Assembly (NCBI GenBank): GCA_900769615.1 | Contig: CAAGHH010000026.1 | Coordinates: 177,472 to 241,471, forward strand | Source: Selenomonadales bacterium | Lineage (GTDB): Bacteria > Bacillota > Negativicutes > Selenomonadales > Selenomonadaceae | DNA: 64,000 nucleotides | Reading direction: 5' to 3' | Part shown: positions 51,649 through 57,872 of the stretch, piece by piece | Layout: each line of letters opens with the position of its first letter | Position numbering within the stretch: the stretch's first letter is position 1 | Notes under the pieces: generated by a model | The model's database searches: none | The model's input: the letters and a program-made list of their open reading frames with translations, nothing else | Told to the model about the DNA's origin: nothing | Position numbers and translations under genes: made by a program

Positions 51649-52692
51649 ATGGGAAATAAAATATTAAGCCATGGTCAAGCTAATAATATTAAAAGTAAAT
51701 TTTTAAATAAATCAGTAACACAAGACACCAAGGAATTGTTAAAGACAACGCAAACGAATAAAAGTTATTTGCTTGAAAAAACTGGCTATAGAATGATGGA
51801 TTTATATCCAGATACATATAAGGTCATGACAGAAATACCGTATGATATAGATTATTCTAAATTAACATGTGCTGATGAGTTGTTTAAAGGATGTTCAGCA
51901 TTAAAGAATATAGATAATTTGGATTTAAGCAATGCTATTAGTGCTAATCATTGTTTTGATGGATGCACGGAACTGATTTCAATAAATGGTTTAAAAACAC
52001 CTTTGCTTGGTAGTGCAGAAGCGATGTTTTATGATTGTCAAAAATTACAAAAATTATCTGAATTTGATACATCAAAATGTCAAAATTTTTATTTGATGTT
52101 TAGCGGATGCCGCAGCTTGCCACAAATATTTCCTTGGACGTTAAATATGTTATCAGTAAAAGACTGGGCTACAAAATATGGCGGTAAAATGATGTTTGAA
52201 GCATCTAGCGTAAAAAATCTAAATGCATATGGGACTGTTCCAATAGTAATAAAGCCTACTTGGTATGATATAGAATTAGAGTGTAATGAATACTACTATA
52301 AAAAAATTAAAATAACATTTAATGATTTATTGGTAATAAAAAAAATAATAGACAATCAAATATCAGCAGCGCCAGCTAATAAAGAAGAAACCATTGATAT
52401 TAATATGGAATTATATACATATGGTGGTGATTATACACCAGCTACTCGAACTATTGTATGTACATGTAATATAGATGAATGGAATAGTTATGATTTTTAT
52501 AAAAAATTTAAAATCAACATGATTGCAGAATTGGAACATTCATTGAGCGGAAAATGTCTTTATGAAAACGGATATGATTATGATGAAATGGCCGCTACTT
52601 ATGATGCTGATACGGGGAAAATAATTTTTAAGAAAGATAAAAAATATGTTCCTATAAAAAGTGAATTTAAAATAAATTTTATTGGAGGTTAA
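51649..52692 (+). CDS. BspA-like (DUF285) tail fibre protein, long
   Basis: A 347-residue protein with three to four BspA-type repeats (ELFKGCSALKNIDNLDLSNA, HCFDGCTELISINGLKTPLL, AMFYDCQKLQKLSEFDTSKC, LMFSGCRSLPQIFPW), then a C-terminal beta-rich domain. The repeat region is a plausible receptor-binding surface. It is paralogous to the protein at 50756 over the last repeat and the FPW segment. Confidence 0.72.
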   Translation: MGNKILSHGQANNIKSKFLNKSVTQDTKELLKTTQTNKSYLLEKTGYRMMDLYPDTYKVMTEIPYDIDYSKLTCADELFKGCSALKNIDNLDLSNAISANHCFDGCTELISINGLKTPLLGSAEAMFYDCQKLQKLSEFDTSKCQNFYLMFSGCRSLPQIFPWTLNMLSVKDWATKYGGKMMFEASSVKNLNAYGTVPIVIKPTWYDIELECNEYYYKKIKITFNDLLVIKKIIDNQISAAPANKEETIDINMELYTYGGDYTPATRTIVCTCNIDEWNSYDFYKKFKINMIAELEHSLSGKCLYENGYDYDEMAATYDADTGKIIFKKDKKYVPIKSEFKINFIGG

Positions 52693-52697
52693 TTAAA

Positions 52698-53096
52698 ATG
52701 GCTGAATCTTTAATAACATTGGATAATATTAAATATATAATTGCACAAATGCAGGCGTATTTTATGGCACCATTTGCTAGGCAGTTAACACCTGGTGCAA
52801 AAATAAATGGAGTATTGTTTAATGGATATAATGATATAAGTATTCCATCCGATCCAACACGTAATATTGAACTTTTAGCTAATAATTCAGTAAGTATATT
52901 GTTTGATAATGACAGTGAAGCCCGTATGGTGATGAAAAATGATGGTATATATTTTGATGAGGCAGGTGATGGGACCAAAATGCTGCCAATAATACAAATC
53001 ACTAAGGAAAGCAGCGGCAAGTATTCAATAGTTAACAATACAGTGATAGCGCCACAGAATGACAATACTATCGGGTTCAAAGTAAATAGCAAGTAA
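52698..53096 (+). CDS. Tail-fibre-tip-like protein
   Basis: A 132-residue protein (LTPGAKINGVLFNGYNDISI, then APQNDNTIGFKVNSK). The G-x-x-FNG-x-x-DI phrase is common in phage fibre/collar proteins. It is the last AT-rich gene of the structural module. Confidence 0.6.
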   Translation: MAESLITLDNIKYIIAQMQAYFMAPFARQLTPGAKINGVLFNGYNDISIPSDPTRNIELLANNSVSILFDNDSEARMVMKNDGIYFDEAGDGTKMLPIIQITKESSGKYSIVNNTVIAPQNDNTIGFKVNSK

Positions 53097-53109
53097 AAAT
53101 GGTGAAAGT

Positions 53110-53259
53110 ATGGAGTTCATAAATGAAATTATTAAGTCCATAATACCGGTGCGTTTTGAAGTTGTGTGGGGAACGATAACGGGAGCAATTGGCATGGTGA
53201 CAACATACCTGTTTGGCGAATGGAACAGTGTAGCGGAAGGTGTTGTATGGCGGTGGTGA
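53110..53259 (+). pseudogene. Holin gene cut off after its first membrane segment
   Basis: The 49 codons match the N-terminus of class II-type phage holins of the Cph1/TcdE group (FEVVWGTITGAIGMVTTYLF, GEWNSVAEG). Full members run to about 130-150 residues with a FxxIDYxTG segment; here the frame changes to VVWRW and stops. Base composition switches from AT-rich to GC-richer at the break (about 53230). A recombination joint between modules is the likely cause. Confidence 0.6.
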
Positions 53260-53260
53260 A

Positions 53261-53527
53261 ATGGATATTTTGAACACAATAGCGCAGTCGGTAGCTATAG
53301 CAGGATTTTTTGCAGGGGCATTTTCTTACATCGTCCTGAAACCGTTGAACCAGTCCATCGAAGGGCTTAGAACAATCGTTTCAGAACTCAAGGACGAACT
53401 AAGATACAGCGAACAAAGACGGAACGAACTACAGGAGCGTGTCGCAAAGGTTGAAGCCAGCGCGGCTAGTGCCCATCACAGACTGGACAGGCTTGACAGT
53501 GTTGTAGGAGGGAGAAATGGAGGCTAA
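53261..53527 (+). CDS. XhlA-like lysis-region protein
   Basis: An 88-residue protein: one transmembrane helix (VAIAGFFAGAFSYIVLKPL) and a coiled coil (LKDELRYSEQRRNELQERVA) as in hemolysin XhlA-type and spanin-like phage proteins. The ATG at 53261 follows the truncated holin stop by one base. It overlaps the next gene by 11 bp. Confidence 0.65.
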   Translation: MDILNTIAQSVAIAGFFAGAFSYIVLKPLNQSIEGLRTIVSELKDELRYSEQRRNELQERVAKVEASAASAHHRLDRLDSVVGGRNGG

Positions 53528-53711
53528 ATACTTTACAACGGATAAAATTATCGCTATAGGGCTTGTGGTTGCGCTTATAATCGCCGAAATTATCGGCGGT
53601 GATACACAACTACAAAACAATATCGCCATAGGGCTTGTAGGCTTTTTAGGCGGCAAAGTGGCAGGAAAAGACCTGCACGGGAAAGCGCAGGAGAACACGG
53701 AGGGAAAATGA
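53517..53711 (+). CDS. Holin-like small membrane protein
   Basis: A 64-residue protein with two hydrophobic segments (IIAIGLVVALIIAEIIGG and NNIAIGLVGFLGGKVAG) and a charged tail, the shape of a small class II holin. It may supply holin function now that the gene at 53110 is broken. GGAGGGAGAA precedes the ATG. Confidence 0.65.
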   Translation: MEAKYFTTDKIIAIGLVVALIIAEIIGGDTQLQNNIAIGLVGFLGGKVAGKDLHGKAQENTEGK

Positions 53712-53870
53712 ATGGTTTAGCGTGGAGTGAATTAGTTAGCGGCATTTGCATACGCAGCAAGGCGGCAGGGTTTTTATGTAAATCAAGTGCAGGAAATGGA
53801 ATACAGTCTTTTTAAGATGTGCCCATTTCCGCGAAATTACAGACCGAATAAGAAAGGCGGTAAGAAATAA
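53708..53870 (+). pseudogene. Small lysis-region gene with a +1 frameshift
   Basis: It begins MNGLAWSELV after GGAGGG, then continues sensibly only in the +1 frame: AAFAYAARRQGFYVNQVQEM, CPFPRNYRPNKKGGKK, to TAA at 53868-53870. One extra T in GTTAGCG (about 53736) would explain it. In its own frame the ORF stops after 35 residues. The restored protein would have about 53 residues and a very basic tail. Confidence 0.5.
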
Positions 53871-54484
53871 TGATGAAGGTAATCGATATTTCTGCATGGC
53901 AGGAGAATGTGGACTGGCAGGCCGTGAAAGATGCCGGTATCGAGGGCGTTATATTGAAGATTGGCGAACATTCCCACCTGGATGATATGTTTGTGGATCA
54001 TATCAATAAGGCTGTGGAAAATTGTTTACAATTTGGCGTTTATTATTTTGCCCGCGCTTGCACCTATGATGAGGCGGTGGCTGAGGCTGATCAGGTGGCT
54101 GCATGGTTGAAGGAATATCTGAGGGGCGAAACCCCGTCGCTGGGTATTTGGTATGATGCAGAGTCAAAACGGATGCTTAACGGTGATGTGACCGAGTGCT
54201 GCCGGGCGTTCATCAATCGATTGACAGACTATGGCCATCAGTACAATGGAATCTACGCCAGCTGGAACTGGCTGAGCGCTGAAGGGGATCATCACATCCG
54301 AATCGAAGACCTGCCCGATTATGTGCCATACTGGGTGGCAAATTATGGCGAGGGCAACACGTTCGAAACGGCCTGTCGGGATTATCTCAAAGAGGAATAT
54401 CCGAATAACATCATTCGGATGCACCAGTTCACGGACAATTTAGCTGGCTTTGGCTATGATGCAAGCATCTATTATGATGAGTGA
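53870..54484 (+). CDS. GH25 lysozyme-like endolysin
   Basis: A 204-residue muramidase. The N-terminal VIDISAWQENVDW, YYFARACTYDEAVAEADQV and LGIWYDAESKR (catalytic acidic residues) match glycoside hydrolase family 25. There is no separate cell-wall-binding domain or signal peptide, so access to the wall depends on a holin. Tandem ATGs overlap the preceding stop. Confidence 0.92.
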   Translation: MMKVIDISAWQENVDWQAVKDAGIEGVILKIGEHSHLDDMFVDHINKAVENCLQFGVYYFARACTYDEAVAEADQVAAWLKEYLRGETPSLGIWYDAESKRMLNGDVTECCRAFINRLTDYGHQYNGIYASWNWLSAEGDHHIRIEDLPDYVPYWVANYGEGNTFETACRDYLKEEYPNNIIRMHQFTDNLAGFGYDASIYYDE

Positions 54485-54540
54485 GTTAAAGCTGAGTTAA
54501 AAACGAGTTAACTCCGTGTCCAATTCTGACTTCTGCAGGG

Positions 54541-54587
54541 AATATGCGTACTTACTTGACTTTATAAATCAAGTAGGAGCGCATATT
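54541..54587 (+). terminator. Hairpin after the lysozyme gene
   Basis: AATATGCG and CGCATATT close a hairpin whose inner stem is TACTTGA/TCAAGTA, followed by TCTTCG. The T run is weak. Confidence 0.45.
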
Positions 54588-54626
54588 TCTTCGAAAAGTC
54601 AAGTGAAACAGAATGGAGGGCATAAA

Positions 54627-54926
54627 ATGCGTGAAGAAGACAAGAAGATTCTGATCAGAACATACCAGAACACGATAGTAGAACTGGAGCTGGGCGCTGA
54701 AAAACTCAAAGAAGCTGGAAGCAATGCCTGGGCGCATCAGCTGGAAGATGTCAGCCGGGGGCTGCAGAAGAGCGTTGCTGTCTTGCAGGGGAAAGTAGAG
54801 TACGAAAAGCGGAGCGTAAAGGAGTATATCAAGGCCTTCGGGGAAATGCTCATTGCGCATCGGCAGGACATTTACCACGCAATGGAAATTTTAGCCCTGG
54901 GCTACATCTTAGGGAGAATCTTATAA
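54627..54926 (+). CDS. Lysis-region helical protein
   Basis: A 99-residue protein (REEDKKILIRTYQNTIVELE, VSRGLQKSVAVLQGKVEYEK, tail ILALGYILGRIL). The ATG at 54627 follows GGAGGG; a longer frame back to 54516 reads through the terminator hairpin. No family recognised. A hydrophobic C-terminus suggests membrane association. Confidence 0.6.
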   Translation: MREEDKKILIRTYQNTIVELELGAEKLKEAGSNAWAHQLEDVSRGLQKSVAVLQGKVEYEKRSVKEYIKAFGEMLIAHRQDIYHAMEILALGYILGRIL

Positions 54927-54942
54927 CGGGAAAGGAGACACC

Positions 54943-55260
54943 ATGAATGAGAACGTCAAAAAGTATCTTACTTATGGCGGCTATATTGTGCTTGTCATTG
55001 CTGTGGCCGCTTTCGTCTGGCTATTGTTCCGAGACAACCGGACAGCCCCAGACGCAGACCATCGAGCAGTCCAGTGCATTGAGCAGACTGCAGATCAACA
55101 ACGAAAAGCAGAAGCAGCAAATCAATCAGCTTCATCAGCACTTGAACGGGCTTTCCAGCTCTGCCGAGAATGCCGAGAACTCAATACAAGCAACCAATCA
55201 ATCATTACAACAGGCCAGACAAGAGATGCTGGCGGCTCAGAAAGCACACGAAACGACTGA
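54943..55260 (+). CDS. Inner-membrane spanin-like protein (frame 1 of an overlapping pair)
   Basis: A 105-residue frame with an N-terminal transmembrane helix (YIVLVIAVAAFVWLLFRDNR) and a polar Gln/Ala-rich remainder. AAGGAG sits five bases before its ATG. It is almost wholly contained in the same DNA as the next entry. Its composition past residue 40 is less protein-like than the other frame, so one of the two may be a shadow. Confidence 0.5.
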   Translation: MNENVKKYLTYGGYIVLVIAVAAFVWLLFRDNRTAPDADHRAVQCIEQTADQQRKAEAANQSASSALERAFQLCRECRELNTSNQSIITTGQTRDAGGSESTRND

Positions 55261-55336
55261 AAAGCGGCTCAGGACGCAGAAAACCCTATGGCAAATATTG
55301 GCCATAGGGTTGGGTGCTTGGGGAGCGACGAAGTAA
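54947..55336 (+). CDS. Exported coiled-coil spanin-like protein (frame 2 of an overlapping pair)
   Basis: A 129-residue frame: signal-like hydrophobic start (SILLMAAILCLSLLWPLSSG, then YCSE, a poor lipobox), a long Gln/Asn-rich coiled coil (INNEKQKQQINQLHQHLNGL) and a hydrophobic C-terminus (LWQILAIGLGAWGATK). This is the shape of a spanin bridging periplasm to membrane. It begins four bases after frame 1 behind the same ribosome site. Confidence 0.6.
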   Translation: MRTSKSILLMAAILCLSLLWPLSSGYCSETTGQPQTQTIEQSSALSRLQINNEKQKQQINQLHQHLNGLSSSAENAENSIQATNQSLQQARQEMLAAQKAHETTEKRLRTQKTLWQILAIGLGAWGATK

Positions 55337-55341
55337 ATAAC

Positions 55342-55380
55342 AGGCCCGTACCGGCAATCTCAGTTGGTACGGGCCTTATC
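55342..55380 (+). terminator. Terminator of the lysis module
   Basis: Perfect 11-bp stem AGGCCCGTACC/GGTACGGGCCT, then TATCTTT. Confidence 0.88.
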
Positions 55381-55405
55381 TTTGTGTAAATTTCTAAGAA
55401 AATCA

Positions 55406-55445
55406 ATCGAATTGCGTTGACAAACAACGCAATTCGATGTATAAT
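55406..55445 (+). promoter_or_regulatory. Consensus promoter overlapped by a perfect 14-5-14 palindrome
   Basis: TTGACA (55417-55422) and TATAAT (55440-55445) are 17 bases apart. ATCGAATTGCGTTG (55406-55419) and its exact complement (55425-55438) form an operator that covers the -35 and most of the spacer. Confidence 0.8.
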
Positions 55446-55470
55446 TAAATCATAGAAAGGAGGGAAACAG

Positions 55471-55593
55471 ATGGTATCAAACAGAAAGCTCAAGCTTATC
55501 GCTGACCTGCTAAAAGCATTAGGAATCCTATTAACGGGACTTGGCATCGTGTTAAAGGGATTAGCTTCAATCATTGAAAGCTTGAGCAAATAA
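55471..55593 (+). CDS. 40-residue hydrophobic/amphipathic peptide
   Basis: Sequence runs MVSNRKLKLIADLLKALGIL then a Gly/Leu-rich helix and ends IIESLSK. It has one amphipathic to transmembrane helix with a basic N-terminus, the shape of small membrane-active toxins or holin-like peptides. GAAAGGAGGG precedes the ATG and the strongest promoter of the region drives it. A stable hairpin (GTGAGGGGT/ACCCCTCAC, 55603-55624) follows. Confidence 0.65.
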   Translation: MVSNRKLKLIADLLKALGILLTGLGIVLKGLASIIESLSK

Positions 55594-55650
55594 AGAAAAC
55601 CGGTGAGGGGTCGACACCCCTCACTGGAATTATACCATTCTGAATAAGAT

Positions 55651-55815
55651 ATGAGCAATACGAAATTGATAGTATTCATCACAGCTTTGGCATTCCTGCT
55701 GGATTGTCTATTGCCAGATGGTACAGACATGGGAGTGTTCCTTTCAATTATGGGGGCATGGGTAATGATTTGCGGAATTAAGGAGCTGCGGAAATGGAAG
55801 GCAAAGAATTATTAA
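55651..55815 (+). CDS. Small two-helix membrane protein
   Basis: A 54-residue protein with helices LIVFITALAFLLDCLL and MGVFLSIMGAWVMICGI and a basic tail (KELRKWKAKNY). It overlaps the next start by 22 bp. Unknown function; superinfection exclusion would fit the location next to attR but is untested. No good ribosome site is seen. Confidence 0.5.
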   Translation: MSNTKLIVFITALAFLLDCLLPDGTDMGVFLSIMGAWVMICGIKELRKWKAKNY

Positions 55816-56012
55816 ATAATGTCATGACGGTTGCGGAGGCGGCTAAGCGCTGGGGCAAGTCTGTTGTCACCGTCCGTCAGGCCTGCACCGGCTATAAAAA
55901 AGCCGCACCACGTTTCGAAAAAAACGAAGCACGGCAGTCAGGTTCTACCTGGCTAATTACCATTGAAGGTATGACACGGGTATTTGGGCCGAAGCTGACA
56001 AAGAAAAATTAA
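55794..56012 (+). CDS. HTH DNA-binding protein
   Basis: A 72-residue protein with MTVAEAAKRWGKSVVTVRQA, a MerR/excisionase-like winged HTH, and STWLITIEGMTRVFGP as the wing. AAGGAGCTG precedes the ATG. It may regulate this lysogenic cassette, for example through the palindrome at 55406; that is a guess. Confidence 0.65.
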   Translation: MEGKELLNNVMTVAEAAKRWGKSVVTVRQACTGYKKAAPRFEKNEARQSGSTWLITIEGMTRVFGPKLTKKN

Positions 56013-56015
56013 CAA

Positions 56016-56060
56016 AAAATCAACCCATGTCAGCACATTATGCCGGCATGGGTTGATTTT
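56016..56060. terminator. Perfect 14-bp terminator hairpin
   Basis: AAAATCAACCCATG (56016-56029) pairs with its complement (56047-56060); the T run ATTTTATATT follows. Confidence 0.85.
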
Positions 56061-56300
56061 ATATTATGGTTGCCGCCGTTTTGCAACATATCTGTATGCG
56101 GCGGAACGGCAAAAATACGGCGTTTTGGCTCCGGCCCAGCCTGCAAAAAGGTGCCATATTTTTGCCACTCAAACAGGGGACTTTTGCCGTTCAAATGTAT
56201 AAATGTATATTCGCCATGCCCGCCTTCATCCCCCAACTAAGAGGTGGAGGACTTCTAGCGGATTAGGTTAAATATGCAGGGTTTGACAAAAGTAATTTTT
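56061..56300. other. Noncoding stretch with two competing hairpins
   Basis: No ORF with a ribosome site. GGCAAAAATA (56108-56117) pairs perfectly with TATTTTTGCC (56157-56166). Its first bases also pair with TTGCCGCCG near 56070, so the two stems exclude each other. The region may be an attenuator or a regulatory RNA. Confidence 0.4.
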
Positions 56301-56329
56301 TGTGTAACCATATATCATATGGCTATAAT
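56300..56329 (+). promoter_or_regulatory. Promoter with small operator for the Panacea pair
   Basis: TTGTGT and TATAAT (56324-56329) are 18 bases apart; the spacer holds CCATAT-ATC-ATATGG (56308-56322), a perfect dyad. TTGACA at 56283-56288 lacks a -10 at the right distance. Confidence 0.5.
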
Positions 56330-56359
56330 AAAAAATTCAATAGAGAGGAGCTGAAAACC

Positions 56360-56839
56360 ATGTTTTTTTTCTTCAAAGGCGATAAAAATAATGATTTTGA
56401 AGGCACGCACACGGCTAATGACGTAGCAAGATACATTATCAGCAAGTGCACGAAGGAAAACAAGGCTATCAGCAATTTGCAGTTGCAAAAGATTCTATAC
56501 TATGTTCAAGCTACGTTTCTGATACAACAAAAGCGAGCTTTGTTTATGGATGAGGTAGAAGCGTGGCAATTCGGTCCTGTTGTCAGAAGCGTTTACCGTG
56601 AGTATTGCGGTTATGGGGCAGCTGCGATTTATGAACGCAAAGAGCCAAAAGAAGCTTTTTCTGCTGATGAAAAGGCAATTATCGACCAGGTAGTAGCTGA
56701 CAAGTTGAGCAAGAGACCGTGGGACTTAGTTCAGGAGACACATGCCGAAGGGAAACCGTGGGATTTAGTGTATCAGGGCGGTGCCGGCAAGATGCAGATT
56801 ATACCCAAGGAAGTGATTGCAGAGTATGAATGTGCGTGA
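56360..56839 (+). CDS. Panacea (SocA/DUF4065) antitoxin-like protein
   Basis: A 159-residue protein with the Panacea domain: VARYIISKCTKENKAISNLQ, LQKILYYVQATFL, EAWQFGPVVRSVYREY. Panacea proteins are known as antitoxins of PanAT toxin-antitoxin modules, several of which block phages. The partner follows with overlap. GAGAGGAGC precedes the ATG. Confidence 0.85.
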   Translation: MFFFFKGDKNNDFEGTHTANDVARYIISKCTKENKAISNLQLQKILYYVQATFLIQQKRALFMDEVEAWQFGPVVRSVYREYCGYGAAAIYERKEPKEAFSADEKAIIDQVVADKLSKRPWDLVQETHAEGKPWDLVYQGGAGKMQIIPKEVIAEYECA

Positions 56840-57631
56840 TAAACAGCAGGCACTGCAGGAATTTCTTCTAAAGTAAAGCTGGCTCGCTTAGACACGGATG
56901 TAACAGAAAAGAACCTTGAACAGTACATTTTTATATTGCAGGATATTTATGCGGATGATTTCCGGCACCTGTATTCTGGGATGTTCGGGGTCATAACACG
57001 AATCGATGCTGATAATGATTTGGATATGGCAAAATTACAAGGGAATATCCAAATATTGTATGAATCTGCCGTGCAGTGGCGGGATGAAGGACGTGGCCAT
57101 GTGACATCAGAGCTGTGTGACAAGCTTGAAAAGCTTTATGACCATGTGAACCTGGAAATATCTCGCATCAGCTACACACAAGAGATAGCTCAGCGCATGG
57201 AGGATAAAAATCGCAAATCTGGTGAGGAAATAAGGTCACTGAGCGAAAAGGCGGCTAATATGCAGAAGGACTATATTACAATCCTTGGCATTTTCTCATC
57301 CATAGTTATTACGTTTGTAGCGGGTATGGTGTTTTCCAGCTCTATATTGAACAATATAGACAAAGTTTCCATATATCGCTTGACGTTTGTGATTATCCTG
57401 ATTGCAATGATGCTTTTCAACTTACTGAATTTACTGCTGGATTTCATAGCAAAAGTGAACATGAAGCCATTAGCGGTGTCATCAAAGATAAATGACAAGA
57501 AAAAAGAACCTCAGCTATCAACCATAGCAGGAATAAACCGGTTTTTGTTTTTCGTGATGATAGTTGACTTTGTTTTGTGGGCGTTGTATTGGTACAGAGC
57601 AACGTCATTCAATACATTTACAGGATATTAA
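56826..57631 (+). pseudogene. Membrane toxin-like Panacea partner, frameshifted near its start
   Basis: ATG at 56826 gives MNVRDKQQALQEFLLK and stops at 56874. The -1 frame continues VKLARLDTDVTEKNLEQYIF with no start codon until a TTG at 56936 that lacks a ribosome site. Loss of one A in CTAAAAGTA explains both. The joined protein has about 268 residues: soluble helical N-half, coiled coil (EDKNRKSGEEIRSLSEKAAN), then membrane helices (ITILGIFSSIVITFVAGMVF, YRLTFVIILIAMMLFNLLNL, FLFFVMIVDFVLWALYWY). Confidence 0.65.
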
Positions 57632-57633
57632 CA

Positions 57634-57677
57634 AAAGCCTATACTGGCACAATGCTGGTATAGGGCTTATTTTTTTA
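57634..57677 (+). terminator. Terminator after the Panacea pair
   Basis: AAGCCTATAC pairs with GTATAGGGCTT (one bulge); ATTTTTTT follows. Confidence 0.85.
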
Positions 57678-57689
57678 TGCAAAAAAATA

Positions 57690-57727
57690 TTCCGCTACGA
57701 TAGCTATCTTCCGCCATTTTTCCGCCA
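57690..57727. promoter_or_regulatory. Candidate integrase arm-type sites, right side
   Basis: TTCCGCTA (57690), TTCCGCCA (57709-57716) and TTCCGCCA (57720-57727), 11 bp apart, match the octamers near attL. The AT-rich rest of 57678-57847 shows no ORF. Confidence 0.5.
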
Positions 57728-57847
57728 TGCGTCCGGAAAATCTTATTTACAGACATTAATAAATATAAACAAACATTTTTTGTGATTCCAATAAGTCCGC
57801 GACGGCGCAAGGGGTAAAGCACAAATATTAACAAGCATTAACAAACT

Positions 57848-57872
57848 GCGCATAACTTCCGATAAGTATAAA
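57848..57872. other. attR core (25-bp direct repeat)
   Basis: An exact copy of 21023-21047. Here it runs into TTATCGGAAGT (57873-57883), which with ACTTCCGATAA (57855-57865) forms an 11-7-11 palindrome with spacer GTATAAA, the layout of a tyrosine-recombinase core site. Confidence 0.88.

Larger units (their letters stand above)
21023..57872. mobile_element. Integrated siphophage-type prophage with Rep and parABS
   Basis: Direct-repeat ends bound a tyrosine integrase, repressor and divergent promoters, an HUH replication protein, partition genes, P27-type terminase, HK97-type head genes, a long tape measure, fibre genes, and lysis and lysogenic-conversion genes. Gene order is that of a Siphoviridae-like temperate phage. 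Several genes are damaged: the holin, a small lysis-region gene and the Panacea partner. Head and tail genes look intact. Confidence 0.92.

Noticed and set aside
55471..55593. Naming the 40-residue peptide a type I toxin
   Set aside because: Shape fits, but no antisense RNA promoter could be confirmed, so only the shape is reported.
56030..56266. Several 66-68 codon ORFs on both strands
   Set aside because: They arise from the paired hairpin sequences, lack ribosome sites and overlap one another in all frames.
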